Virus record (IMG/VR): IMGVR_UViG_3300017989_000082
Coordinates: 1-64,000 of that record
Reading direction: 5' to 3' (one strand)
Source: a virus
Length of the DNA stretch: 64,000 nt
Under the pieces are notes generated by a model, which saw only the letters and a list, made by a program, of their open reading frames with translations, searched no databases and was not told where the DNA came from. This document shows, piece by piece, positions 28,725-38,675 of this stretch (within the stretch, counting starts at the first letter, position 1; each line of letters begins with the position of its first letter). Position numbers and translations under genes: made by a program.

Positions 28725-30137
28725 ATGGCCATAATGCATACTGTCATTATTAAAAACAATGATTCCACGGACATTGAAATACCTGATCTTGGAATCATTG
28801 GTGTCCCCGCTGGAGATCAAATAACGCTAAGTAATCAGGAAACATATCCTGAAATTGCTGGTAGTGATGATCTCCGCACATTGGTTGAAAATGGCGATCT
28901 TGTTGTGAATGATGGCTCAGACGACCTGAGTGCCGCAGATGGCGTTCTGTATTTAACTATTGTTCGCCAGCAATACCTCATGGACACGTTCTATACAAGA
29001 GCACAGCTTCAGGGCTCTGGGCAGGCAGAAATCCATTGGAATAATTTGACGAACAAACCGGCCTTTGGGGATCCAAGTTTTGTTGCGCCTGTCTTATATC
29101 GTGTTCTTGACATTGCCAGCGATGCCACGGCCTCAAATGTTGGCGATGTTTATGTTGATACCGACGATGACAAATACTACAAATGGAATGGGGCCGCATG
29201 GGTTGATGATGGGGATGTTGCCGAGGGCGACCGGGTTATTAACCTGGATCATGCCACCGAAAATATCCATGTATTTGATAGTGGTGCATGGGCCGACACC
29301 ACGGAATCTGCTGACCAGACCCTTGTTAACGTCAATGATGACGGCGATGGCAATGACGCCCAGTATGTGTATGATGGCCCCACCGATACATGGCTGAAAA
29401 TGGGCGACATTGATTACAGCGGCCACTTTGACGGTGGAGCCGGCAAGCACGATGCCAGCGAAATTGATGTTGAAGGTACGTATCCGAATGTACCAAGCTC
29501 TCCGTGTGATGCTGAGACGGCCATTAGCGAGCTCAGCGATGCAATTACCAGTGCCGCGGAAAGCAATACGTTGGATGAGGCGTATGATGAAGGCGGTGCT
29601 GGTGCAGGCCGCGCCATTACGGCAGATTCCGGCCCCGTTGAGATTGACAACGGCGGTGGTACGCAAGCTGGTTTCAGGCTTGTTCCTAACGCCACGTTCC
29701 CCAGCGTTAGCCTTGCCAATGGTCAGGTCCATGTTGATGCTGACGGTATTGAATATGTCTATGATGGCACAAGAGGCAAATGGCTCTCAAAGGCCAGAAT
29801 GACAATGAGCTTCAGCAGGCAAGGCAACAGTGCAAACGCCTATTTGCTTTCTGGTGAAGTTCCTGCCAATCAATCTGGCCCAAGATTCCATAAGGATGTA
29901 TGCATTACCGGCATTAGCTGTCAATTAAGCAATGTCAGTACAGGCACCCTTATTGTAAGAAAGGATGATGTTGCCATAAACCTTTTTACGCTGGCCATTT
30001 CTTCCGCGCAGGGCGATCACGACGATACCATTGATGAATCTATTGATGCAGGGAGTTTTTTACAGTGTGGCCTGACAAGCAGTGTTACGCCGAGAAACCC
30101 GGTCGTGACCATATGGTATGCGTACGAAAAGAAATAA
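28725..30137 (+). CDS. Fibre-like structural protein
   Basis: 470 residues; AAAGGAGAAA upstream. Residues 6-75 form an N-terminal domain shared with the 30157 protein (NNDSTDIEIPDLGI, DLRTLVENGDLVVNDG). The centre has repeats of the type YVDTDDDKYYKWNGAAWVDDG, common in phage fibres. The C-terminal about 120 residues are a beta-rich head. Probable tail or head fibre. Confidence 0.75.
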   Translation: MAIMHTVIIKNNDSTDIEIPDLGIIGVPAGDQITLSNQETYPEIAGSDDLRTLVENGDLVVNDGSDDLSAADGVLYLTIVRQQYLMDTFYTRAQLQGSGQAEIHWNNLTNKPAFGDPSFVAPVLYRVLDIASDATASNVGDVYVDTDDDKYYKWNGAAWVDDGDVAEGDRVINLDHATENIHVFDSGAWADTTESADQTLVNVNDDGDGNDAQYVYDGPTDTWLKMGDIDYSGHFDGGAGKHDASEIDVEGTYPNVPSSPCDAETAISELSDAITSAAESNTLDEAYDEGGAGAGRAITADSGPVEIDNGGGTQAGFRLVPNATFPSVSLANGQVHVDADGIEYVYDGTRGKWLSKARMTMSFSRQGNSANAYLLSGEVPANQSGPRFHKDVCITGISCQLSNVSTGTLIVRKDDVAINLFTLAISSAQGDHDDTIDESIDAGSFLQCGLTSSVTPRNPVVTIWYAYEKK

Positions 30138-30156
30138 ATAATGTGGTAGGAATGTA

Positions 30157-31311
30157 ATGGCAAATCCGCTTGTAGTTGTACTGAACAATGATAGCACAGA
30201 GGTTTGGATTGACGATTTGGGGTTGTCAATCCAACCCTCTGAGCAACTAGTGCTATGTGAAGACAGCATAGATAGTTTGTTTCCCATATCAAAGATTTTT
30301 GATTCCAACGACTTAAAAGATCTTGTCGAAAACACAACCCTTAGCGTAAGTAGCGATGGGACAAACTACCTTGATACTACTGATGGAATTTCCCACATAA
30401 GTTATGAATCGCCCTATCAAGATCTTGCTGGTGATTCAAAATTTGACCGGGAAGGCGGTGTCATTACACCAAAGGTTGAGGGGGATGATCTTGATTTAAA
30501 AAACGGCACCCTCATTCTCCGAAATGTTGCTGGCACTGGCTATGTGGTTATTCAAAGAAGCAGCGGTAATGCCAGTATATCTGTTTATGGCACAGATGCC
30601 AGGGCTCTGTACCTTAACCTCATGAAGCAGGTGACGCAGCTTGGCGGCTCTACCTCTGACCAGTATGTTGTTATCTCTGATAGCGGGGATGGACAGTTAC
30701 TTGGAATATTCGGTGACGGGGTTCACAAAATACGAAAAGAGCTTTTGTTTCTTGCTGGCTTGACCCCAACAGAGTATTTCCGGGTGGGGCATGATGGCTC
30801 TGGCTACTTTGTTTTTGCCGGTGATGGAAATAAGATCAGGTCAGTGCTGGATCAGGATAATATGTCATCGGACAGCGCCACCGCCCTGATTACCCAGCAG
30901 AGCGCCAAAGCCTACAATGACAAGTTCCCGCATGAGATAAATTTTGCAATCTCTGACGGCTCCAACCCATATCAGGAAATAGAGGCTACATCTTGGAAGT
31001 CGGTTCGCCAGTTTATCTTTCGGGGCACTAATAATATATGGGCGCCAACGGCCTTTAAGGTGGCGGTGAAAATACCGTTTAATCAAACTGGACACTTTCA
31101 ATTAGTGGACCTGACGCACGGCAGTAACGTTGTGGCCTCTATGACAAAGGTTGGCTATCTTTGGCAATTCCCAAATGGTGCCAACTGGAAAATAGTAACA
31201 GATAATTCCCTTGCCAACCTTCCTTCGGGGGAGTCTGTTTTTGAGTTGCAGGCGAAGGCTGAAAATGCTGGGGGCAAGGTGTATTTATCCTCAATGAACC
31301 TTGTATTTTAA
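30157..31311 (+). CDS. Fibre-like structural protein, paralogue of 28725
   Basis: 384 residues. The N-terminal domain aligns with that of the 28725 protein (NNDSTEVWIDDLGL, DLKDLVENTTLSVSSDG). The middle (residues 100-240) resembles trimeric fibre shaft, and the C-terminal 130 residues are a different beta domain. It likely shares a docking site with its paralogue but carries a different tip. Confidence 0.75.
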   Translation: MANPLVVVLNNDSTEVWIDDLGLSIQPSEQLVLCEDSIDSLFPISKIFDSNDLKDLVENTTLSVSSDGTNYLDTTDGISHISYESPYQDLAGDSKFDREGGVITPKVEGDDLDLKNGTLILRNVAGTGYVVIQRSSGNASISVYGTDARALYLNLMKQVTQLGGSTSDQYVVISDSGDGQLLGIFGDGVHKIRKELLFLAGLTPTEYFRVGHDGSGYFVFAGDGNKIRSVLDQDNMSSDSATALITQQSAKAYNDKFPHEINFAISDGSNPYQEIEATSWKSVRQFIFRGTNNIWAPTAFKVAVKIPFNQTGHFQLVDLTHGSNVVASMTKVGYLWQFPNGANWKIVTDNSLANLPSGESVFELQAKAENAGGKVYLSSMNLVF

Positions 31312-31328
31312 CGAGAGGGTGGCAGGCC

Positions 31329-32231
31329 ATGACTGTTTATAACTGGCGGGTTTATTGCAACACCGAGGGCGGCTACATCGAGACATGGAGCCCGGAGGTG
31401 CCCACCGTTTGCCCCAACAATAACATCCATGAGATTGACCCTTTAAAGTCCGTTATCATTGGGGAGGTGAAAGAGGTTGTTCCGGTTGATTCCGTTACGG
31501 GTAAGGTGAGGTCTCATTCAAGTTCAAAATTGCCAGGACTCACTACCAACTTTACTGGCCGCGGCGATGATCCTTCGGATGTTGATGATGTTGGAAATGG
31601 TCAAAGAATATATTACAAGCACGAGCTTGGCGATAGTACTGAAGCCACTATTTATGTTGATTTTAATACCATTGCAAACACCACCAGTATAAATGAAGGG
31701 TATGAATCACACAGTAATTGCCAAAATGAAGATTGTGGGTCTGTTGAAATAGTTTCGCGGGCCACACAAATATCTATGGATGGAACCAACACAGACTATA
31801 AACTTTATGCTGGCATTATGGTTATTCCAGCAATTGATAGTACTGGAGAGGTAGAAATACTTTCAGATCTTTCAGAGCATGACGGTGGTTTAGTTTATAT
31901 GCCCGATGTTCAGCAAACTGATGGATCTTATCTATCTCCTGTTGCTTTTTGGAATGCGGAATGGAATAGCGTGACGAAAAAATTTGAAAATATAACACCT
32001 GCTCCTGCCGGAGATGGTCGTTATAATATTTTCATATATGAATATGTTTTTCATCGCTTTGCAAATGATTGGCCTTTGATGGGTAATTGCAGCGGTTGTC
32101 TTCTATCAACTGAGGATGAAGATTTGTGGGGGCATGGAATGAGATTAAAAATAACCATGAAGACTGGTTTGCCAGACCATGCTTGGGAGTTTAAACTTGG
32201 CCTATCAATGAGTAGATTGAGAACTGCATAA
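31329..32231 (+). CDS. Fibre or head-decoration protein
   Basis: 300 residues; GAGAGGGTGGC upstream. The N-terminus YNWRVYCNTEGGYIETWSPE...CPNNNIHEID is a module I recognise from other phage fibre proteins, with paired Cys that may bind metal. The rest is beta-rich. Probable virion surface protein. Confidence 0.7.
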   Translation: MTVYNWRVYCNTEGGYIETWSPEVPTVCPNNNIHEIDPLKSVIIGEVKEVVPVDSVTGKVRSHSSSKLPGLTTNFTGRGDDPSDVDDVGNGQRIYYKHELGDSTEATIYVDFNTIANTTSINEGYESHSNCQNEDCGSVEIVSRATQISMDGTNTDYKLYAGIMVIPAIDSTGEVEILSDLSEHDGGLVYMPDVQQTDGSYLSPVAFWNAEWNSVTKKFENITPAPAGDGRYNIFIYEYVFHRFANDWPLMGNCSGCLLSTEDEDLWGHGMRLKITMKTGLPDHAWEFKLGLSMSRLRTA

Positions 32232-32250
32232 CACATAGTGGGCTTAATTA

Positions 32251-32649
32251 ATGAACTATGCACTGATTAATAATGAAATACACGATAGCTTTCCGGTTGT
32301 AGACCGGGCTACGTTCAATATGGTAGGCGGAATTGACTCTACAAGCTTTGCTGTCACTATTCTTGATCCTGATGGTGATGGCAGAGTTGATGGTACGGGC
32401 GCTGTTGATTGGTCTATTCAGGAAAAGGGTGTAGGCACTGGCTTCTATACGCTAAGCTTTACTCCTGACCAGCTTGGCGAGTGGATCGCAAATGTTGTCC
32501 ACGATGATTATTTCCCCTATGGAAAGAGTATGAATTATGAAGTTGTACCGGAAGGGTTTTTCTCTTCCGGTGGTGATTCCACTTCCGATATTGCGGAATT
32601 GCTTGACATTTGCGATGACATTGTTATAATGCTCTCAACATTATTATAA
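32251..32649 (+). CDS. Hypothetical virion protein
   Basis: 132 residues, beta-rich, Asp/Gly-rich (DPDGDGRVDGTGAVDW). The early region looks like an immunoglobulin-like or bacterial surface fold. No family name given. Within the fibre block. Confidence 0.68.
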   Translation: MNYALINNEIHDSFPVVDRATFNMVGGIDSTSFAVTILDPDGDGRVDGTGAVDWSIQEKGVGTGFYTLSFTPDQLGEWIANVVHDDYFPYGKSMNYEVVPEGFFSSGGDSTSDIAELLDICDDIVIMLSTLL

Positions 32650-32661
32650 GGAGGTTTTGCC

Positions 32662-33132
32662 ATGATCACGGCCACCGTAATCCATCACGTTTCAGATAAT
32701 TATATGGCAGAGATTAGCCGAGTGATACAGGCATACACATTTAACCCAAGCGTTGATGCCACCGGCGAGAGTTCGGAGCTTGTCAGATTTGAAATTTCAA
32801 ACCTTAAAACATCGGTTACGGATGAAGATCGTGATTATGCTGGAAATGCAGATGTTATGAAATTTCTCAAAATCTCTTTGTCATGTAATTCTGAAGATTT
32901 CGATTTCAGCATTCTCAACCGCGGCGACATGACATGCCTTGATACTATCAACGAAATTATTGCCTATGAGGGCGAGGTATTGTCAATGTCAGATAGCTGG
33001 CTAATGGACCTCGTTGTGAGAAACGCTGACGACATCCCTGATAATATGTTTTATGCCTGGTTTAGGAATAATGATGCCGTCAACCCCATTGGCGATGTCA
33101 CAATGGAAATCGCGTTTGAAACCGTTGATTAA
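32662..33132 (+). CDS. Hypothetical virion protein
   Basis: 156 residues; AAGGAGG upstream. Mixed alpha/beta, acidic. Not recognised. Lies in the fibre block. Confidence 0.7.
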   Translation: MITATVIHHVSDNYMAEISRVIQAYTFNPSVDATGESSELVRFEISNLKTSVTDEDRDYAGNADVMKFLKISLSCNSEDFDFSILNRGDMTCLDTINEIIAYEGEVLSMSDSWLMDLVVRNADDIPDNMFYAWFRNNDAVNPIGDVTMEIAFETVD

Positions 33133-33146
33133 TATGGAGGTATATC

Positions 33147-33455
33147 ATGGCAAGAGTTAAGCCGGTCAATTATTTTGGAAGCGGTGGCGGCGGTTCTTAT
33201 GCTCCGCTGAACCACAATCATGACTCAAGATATGCCCTCATTTTTCATTCCACAGGGCATGCAAATGGTGGGAGTGACCCCTTAAAGCTTGATGCTCTTG
33301 CTGTGCCAGATGACAGTACGAATCTTGATGTATCTGTGTCGGCGCATGGTTTGATGCCGAAGCTTACCGGAGAAACGGATAAATTTTTTCGCGGGGATGG
33401 CTCTTGGTCTGAAGCTACCATTCCTGATAATTTAGATATGGGTTCTTTTGTATGA
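33147..33455 (+). CDS. Short fibre-like protein
   Basis: 102 residues; TGGAGG upstream. GSYAPLNHNHDSRYALI is the HxH fibre motif seen in phage tail fibres, where His residues can hold metal on the threefold axis. It ends in DNLDMGSFV, similar to the end of the next gene (DIDGGSFV). Confidence 0.72.
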   Translation: MARVKPVNYFGSGGGGSYAPLNHNHDSRYALIFHSTGHANGGSDPLKLDALAVPDDSTNLDVSVSAHGLMPKLTGETDKFFRGDGSWSEATIPDNLDMGSFV

Positions 33456-33496
33456 GTTTTTATTAACTTATTAATCTTCAATAGGGGGTTAAAATT

Positions 33497-34753
33497 ATGC
33501 CGGTTTTTCAAGTAAAAAGAGGTACAAAGGCGGAGCTCAATGGCATTACTTTGGCGGCTGGTGAGTTGGGTTTCACCACAGACACCAAGGAGGTTTACAT
33601 TGGTGACGGAGCCAGCAATAACCTGATTGGCTCTGTCAAGGTTGATGTTGTCGCCAATAAGCCCGCGGCTGGCGTTGCCGGGAGAATTTTTCACCAAACA
33701 GACGGCGATGATGCCGGGGATACATTTCTTGATGATGGGGCACAGTGGGTTAAAATTGGCGTTTCCAACATTGGAGACCTCAGTGGAGACCTGGACGATA
33801 TTGATGATGGCACCAGCTATCAGCGGGTTGCGGCTTCCGAGGTTGATGAAAGCGGCTATGTCACGCAGGTAAATGATGGGGCAAATGTGGCCACGGCATC
33901 TGATGTACGGGGGCATCTTGATGATGACTCAATCCATCAAGAGCATCCGGCCTCAAGTGCTGTTGGCAACATTGCCACCTTTGCCGATACTACCGGCGGC
34001 CTTGATGATTCTGGTGTAAAGGTCAGCGATGCTGGCAGCAGCTCAACGGATCTCTGGTCGGCACAGAAAATCCAGAACACCATTGACCTCGCAATTGCGG
34101 GGCTTGATATCCAGGCGGATGTGCTTGATATTCAGGTGGATGATACCCTTGATCCTGGTGGTTCCCCGGATACCGGTGCCCGCTACATCATGACGGACTC
34201 AACAAATGCCCATGCCAATTTTGGCTCAATTGATGGGCTTGAGGGTAATGACATTGTTGAATATGATGGCGATTCTTTTGAGGTTGCCTACGATGTCTCT
34301 GAGGAGGGGGAAGGCGCACTTTGCTGGGACCGTGATAGCGGCACATGGCAACGGTGGGATGGTTCCTCCTGGGATGAATTTGGTGGCTTGGCCGGAATAA
34401 CGGCTGGCAACGGCCTGACCAAAGATGGCAGTATTCTTCACGTCGGGGCAGGGGACGGCGTTGATGTTGATTCCGATGATATTGCCGTTGATGTTACCGA
34501 TTTCATTGATACCGACTATGGTCTTGAGGAAAATTCAAATGACATTCGCATTAACCTTGAAGCGGATGGCGGTTTGCAGTTTGATGGCTCCAATCATGGC
34601 ATTGAAATCAAAGCGGATACCAGCACTGGCGATACCATTGCCCCCTTGGCAGTGGGCGCTGACGGGGCCGGGGTTGAAGTGGACAACAGCACCATTAAGC
34701 ATTCCAATGGTGTGCTTGAGGTTGGCGATATTGACGGCGGCTCCTTCGTTTAG
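33497..34753 (+). CDS. Tail fibre with GFTTDTKE-type N-terminal domain
   Basis: 418 residues. Residues 1-80 match the N-terminal module RGTKAELNGITLAAGELGFT...VYIGDGA used in many phage fibres and hyaluronidase-like tail proteins. A shaft of Gly/Asp-rich strands follows. The same module opens the 34835 protein, so these are tandem paralogues. Confidence 0.78.
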   Translation: MPVFQVKRGTKAELNGITLAAGELGFTTDTKEVYIGDGASNNLIGSVKVDVVANKPAAGVAGRIFHQTDGDDAGDTFLDDGAQWVKIGVSNIGDLSGDLDDIDDGTSYQRVAASEVDESGYVTQVNDGANVATASDVRGHLDDDSIHQEHPASSAVGNIATFADTTGGLDDSGVKVSDAGSSSTDLWSAQKIQNTIDLAIAGLDIQADVLDIQVDDTLDPGGSPDTGARYIMTDSTNAHANFGSIDGLEGNDIVEYDGDSFEVAYDVSEEGEGALCWDRDSGTWQRWDGSSWDEFGGLAGITAGNGLTKDGSILHVGAGDGVDVDSDDIAVDVTDFIDTDYGLEENSNDIRINLEADGGLQFDGSNHGIEIKADTSTGDTIAPLAVGADGAGVEVDNSTIKHSNGVLEVGDIDGGSFV

Positions 34754-34777
34754 TTTTTCGGGGGTTTAATAATCCTT

Positions 34778-34804
34778 AGCGGGGTTTAAATATTTAGCCC
34801 CGCT
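34778..34804 (+). terminator. Hairpin between fibre genes
   Basis: AGCGGGG/CCCCGCT (34778-34784 with 34798-34804) with an AT loop; the T run only begins about 12 nt later. Could be a weak terminator or RNA-processing site. Confidence 0.4.
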
Positions 34805-34834
34805 AGGGCCAACCCTTTTTGGAAGGATAATGTG

Positions 34835-37555
34835 ATGTCTAACACAATACAGTTGAGAAGAGGGACAGAGTCAGAGCTTGGAGGGATTACCCTAGCTGCC
34901 GGGGAGGCTGGTTTCACCACAGATACAAAAGAGATTTTTGTTGGTGACGGCGCAAACCATCACGTTATCGGCTCTGTGAAGGTGGGGGCATTGGCCAGCA
35001 GGCCCGCGGCTGGTGCTGCCGGGAGAATTTTTCATGTTAATTCCGGCGATAGTACTGGCAACACATATATTGACGACGGTGTTGCTTGGCAAACTGTTTT
35101 TGATGCGGCTCACAGCCATGATATTATCTCCGAGGGCGATACCAGCGTAGAGATAGTAGATACTGGCAGTGGTGGCGCAATTAAGTTTAAAGCGGATAAT
35201 ACTCAGTGGGGAACCATTGATGCTAGCGGGGTCAGGTTTGGAAACAACCCATTGGCTCCTGTATTTGGAAACCTCCAGCTTGTTATTGATGGAGCCCATG
35301 CCCCCTTGGCCGCTATTGGGTATAGCGATGCATTTTATGCCTCTGGAATGTTAAGTCTTGGCCACATCAGGGGGAGTATTGATTCCCCCGACCCTATTCA
35401 GAATGACGATTACATTGGAATGATAAGCTTTGGTGCCTTTGATGGGGCCACGCTTCCATCTGGCATAACCATGATTGGGTATGCAACGGAAGACTGGGAC
35501 AGCGAATCTCATGGCTCAGAACTTATTATTTCCTCAACCCCTAATGGCTCGCCAACTGCCGTTGCAGCTCTCGGTATTGGCGGGAATGGAAAGGTTGTTG
35601 TTGGCGATTCAACTTTTGGGGATGAAAAGCTTCGTGTGTCCGGGGCTGTTCAGCTTGGTGCTGCTGATAGCACTAACGATGGCACCATACAGTGGACTGG
35701 AAGTGCCCTCCAGTATTATGACGGCGAGTGGAAGACATTTGAAAACACCGACCACGATCATGACTCTGATTATGCTGCATCAGATCACATACACTCTAAC
35801 TATGCTGTTTCTGGCGACGAGGGAGAAATTCAGTTTAGCGATGGCAGCTCCGCGCATGCTTCGAGTTCAAAGCTTTATTGGGATACAACTAATGAGGATC
35901 TCCATGTTGATGGGGATATTTATGCTGACGGCTTTAGCTCTAACTCGCCATTTATCATAAAGGAAAATGGCACCGAGGTTGCCCGTTTTAGTGGTGGCAA
36001 GCTCGGAGTTGGTATTGACCCTGTTTATAATTTTCATCTTGATTATGATGGACAGGCCGCGGCAGCTATTGTTGGCCATGATGATGGGAGTTATAATCAT
36101 GCCTACATGGCTGTTGGCAGAAGCAAGGGCACAGCGGAAGAACCTTCCGAAATTGAAGTTGACAACACGATTGGGGCATATATAATCTCCGGCTATCATA
36201 GCGTGGCCGGGTATGTTGCCTCTGCTGGTATGTACTCGCAAGCAACTGAGAGCTGGAACGGTAGCGGCGTTGGTACAAAGCTTATGATATGTGTAACGCC
36301 GAATGCTGGGGCGGGAGCCCCTTTCAGTGCGGCGTTAACGCTTGAGAATGATTATCGGGCAACTTTTACGAGCAGCATTAAGCCGGGTAATTATGATGGC
36401 ACAAATGTTTCTGGCGGCATGATTCGCTGGACTGGAAGTGCCCTCCAGTATTATGACGGCGAGTGGAATACTTTCGAGAATACTTTCCATAATCATGACT
36501 CTGATTATGCCACAGCGGATCATACCCATGCCGGGGTCTATGCAGACAGCACCCATACGCATGATGAAATCTCAGAAGGCAACTCGAAGGTGCAGGTTGT
36601 TGATTCAGCCGAAATAACATATGGCCGAATCAGCTTTACCGTTAATGATACTTGGGCAGGTTTTATTTCTTCTACGGTTACAGATCCATGCATGATTATT
36701 ACCGATAATCCGAGCGCAGTGGCACTCCATATGCAATATGGGCCGGTCTATGGGCATATATCGGCGGTCAAAGAATCCGCTGCAATGCTCGGGGCTTTTT
36801 CATACAGTGACACCGCCACTGATTGCGGAACATTGTATTTATTCCATGCTGGAAATGCAATCAATGGCCCAAGCTACACTGCCGACGGGCATTCATTGGG
36901 CGAGGTTGTATATGCTGGCTTTGATAATGGTCAGGGGCGTCTAACAGGTGTTCTCCGCATGAGGGCCACAGAAAGTTACAGCGGCGATGGGCGTGGCTCT
37001 GAGTTTGATATTCGCCATGTAAAAACTGGCGAAGTTTCTTATACCACGGCTTTTGCCATTGGTGGAGACTCAAAGGTTACCCTTGAGCAAGGCACAGGTA
37101 TTAACAAGTTTTCAACAACCCTTCTGAGTACAAGCGATGACGAGGCCCCAACCTCAAAGGCAGTTGCAACATTTTGTAATACCAATTATGCCGATGCCAC
37201 TCATAATCACGATTCTGATTACGCCGCTATAGGTCATGTCCATACTGGCAATATTAATCAAACAGCCGGGGACAGTACGAATTATCTCAGTGATATGCTT
37301 AACCTCGGCGTGAGTGAAGAGTCTGAGGCAAAAGATCTTGTCAAGCTTTTGCTGAACGGAAATATAGAGTTTTATAACTCGACACCAATGATATATTTTA
37401 GCAACGAAGGAACACGCTTAGTTCAAACCGGAGGCTATTTAAACTTCCAAAAGTGGACAGGCTCCGAATACGAGACTGTATTTTATATCAATCATATTGG
37501 AAACGATTCTACAAATTGGGAAATTGGTGGCCCAGCAGTCGTGAACGTTCTGTAA
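34835..37555 (+). CDS. Long tail fibre
   Basis: 906 residues from the ATG at 34835 (GGAAGGATAA upstream). N-terminal docking module as in 33497. The shaft contains repeated HDHDSDYA/HNHDSDYA and HTHDEISEG histidine motifs and two exact copies of a 40-bp DNA segment (starting at about 35694 and 36428, encoding WTGSALQYYDGEW). The tip is unique. Probably the receptor-binding fibre; internal repeats allow rapid recombination. Confidence 0.78.
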   Translation: MSNTIQLRRGTESELGGITLAAGEAGFTTDTKEIFVGDGANHHVIGSVKVGALASRPAAGAAGRIFHVNSGDSTGNTYIDDGVAWQTVFDAAHSHDIISEGDTSVEIVDTGSGGAIKFKADNTQWGTIDASGVRFGNNPLAPVFGNLQLVIDGAHAPLAAIGYSDAFYASGMLSLGHIRGSIDSPDPIQNDDYIGMISFGAFDGATLPSGITMIGYATEDWDSESHGSELIISSTPNGSPTAVAALGIGGNGKVVVGDSTFGDEKLRVSGAVQLGAADSTNDGTIQWTGSALQYYDGEWKTFENTDHDHDSDYAASDHIHSNYAVSGDEGEIQFSDGSSAHASSSKLYWDTTNEDLHVDGDIYADGFSSNSPFIIKENGTEVARFSGGKLGVGIDPVYNFHLDYDGQAAAAIVGHDDGSYNHAYMAVGRSKGTAEEPSEIEVDNTIGAYIISGYHSVAGYVASAGMYSQATESWNGSGVGTKLMICVTPNAGAGAPFSAALTLENDYRATFTSSIKPGNYDGTNVSGGMIRWTGSALQYYDGEWNTFENTFHNHDSDYATADHTHAGVYADSTHTHDEISEGNSKVQVVDSAEITYGRISFTVNDTWAGFISSTVTDPCMIITDNPSAVALHMQYGPVYGHISAVKESAAMLGAFSYSDTATDCGTLYLFHAGNAINGPSYTADGHSLGEVVYAGFDNGQGRLTGVLRMRATESYSGDGRGSEFDIRHVKTGEVSYTTAFAIGGDSKVTLEQGTGINKFSTTLLSTSDDEAPTSKAVATFCNTNYADATHNHDSDYAAIGHVHTGNINQTAGDSTNYLSDMLNLGVSEESEAKDLVKLLLNGNIEFYNSTPMIYFSNEGTRLVQTGGYLNFQKWTGSEYETVFYINHIGNDSTNWEIGGPAVVNVL

Positions 37556-37598
37556 TAGGTGTTGTAAAATTTTAATTTGGTAAGGAGGTAACTTTGGT

Positions 37599-38138
37599 AT
37601 GACACAGAAATTTACAGTAAAAGAGACAACGTTGAAGATGAGAAGGGTAAGTGAAATCAGCGCCGCCCTTCGGGCCTTCAAAGACATGCCGGTCCTAAAG
37701 GACAACAACTACCTTAAGTTTAAGATCGCAAGAAATAGGATCTACATTAGGGACGAGTTGATGGCCCTTGAGGAGTATAATAAGACCCCTTCCGGCATTA
37801 AAGATTATGATTCTGAATATGCTATTTTGTGTCGAAAATTCTGTGATAAGGATGAAAACGGGAAGCCTATTGTTGACGAAAAAGGAAATTTCTCCATTGT
37901 TGGCAATTTAGTAGAGTTTTCCGATGAACAGAAAGTGCTTCGCAAAAAACACAAGGAAGCTCTTGATGAACTTGAAGAGAACAAGAGGTGCTTCAATGAG
38001 CTACTTGATAGCGAGGTAACGATTTTATACATTCCGCTGCCGTATGATGATTTGCCAGAAGATGCAAGCACGGAGCAAATCGAAGCCATTATGCCGATTA
38101 TTGATGGCATTGAGGTTATTGAGCCAGATAAAAAATAA
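37599..38138 (+). CDS. Hypothetical protein, tail-gene neighbour
   Basis: 179 residues; AAGGAGG upstream. A helical segment (FSDEQKVLRKKHKEALDELE) is followed by a C-terminal IPLPYDDLPED...IMPIIDG. The pattern resembles small proteins that precede lysis genes in tailed phages (DUF1617-like), but the match is by eye only. Confidence 0.65.
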   Translation: MTQKFTVKETTLKMRRVSEISAALRAFKDMPVLKDNNYLKFKIARNRIYIRDELMALEEYNKTPSGIKDYDSEYAILCRKFCDKDENGKPIVDEKGNFSIVGNLVEFSDEQKVLRKKHKEALDELEENKRCFNELLDSEVTILYIPLPYDDLPEDASTEQIEAIMPIIDGIEVIEPDKK

Positions 38139-38156
38139 GAACATAGGAGGTGCAAT

Positions 38157-38675
38157 ATGCCAGACCCCAATGTCATTTCCCCGGACACATTAGCGGAAAT
38201 AGTCCGCGCGGTTCGTTCAACCGGCGGCGTTTCGTCTGGGGCGTATAGCAGTGTATTTGGGGCGGCTGGTGCTTTTGTTGGTACAATTTCCTATTTTGCT
38301 TTTCGTGGAGCAAAGAGTTGGTATGTCGAAAAGAGAAATGGGAATGGTGGGAGCAGCGGGGGCAGTGGGGGTGTTACCAGCCATCAGCAAGGTAGCACAT
38401 CAAACCCAAACGGCTGCTTATCTCTTTTCGATGCCATTGGGCGCTTTGTTCAGCAAGATCATTGTAAGACTTACCATAAACAACTTTCGGAAAACCAAGA
38501 GTTAAAGCATCAAGCCCAAATGAAGGCTACAAATGATGTTGGGGATAAAGTTGAGCGTATTGCCATTGCGATTTCTGGCGAAATGGATAATATGAAAGAA
38601 GAAATTAAATCAACCAAATCTGAAATAGTCATTTTGGCCAAGGCTATTGACAATGGGAATGGGGTAAAAAGATAA
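38157..38675 (+). CDS. Membrane protein, candidate holin
   Basis: 172 residues. One hydrophobic segment at about 33-50 (SSVFGAAGAFVGTISYFAF). A Gly/Ser-rich linker and a C-terminal helix (117-165) follow. It sits directly before the NlpC/P60 lysin, as a holin or spanin would. A single membrane span makes the call tentative. Confidence 0.5.
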   Translation: MPDPNVISPDTLAEIVRAVRSTGGVSSGAYSSVFGAAGAFVGTISYFAFRGAKSWYVEKRNGNGGSSGGSGGVTSHQQGSTSNPNGCLSLFDAIGRFVQQDHCKTYHKQLSENQELKHQAQMKATNDVGDKVERIAIAISGEMDNMKEEIKSTKSEIVILAKAIDNGNGVKR

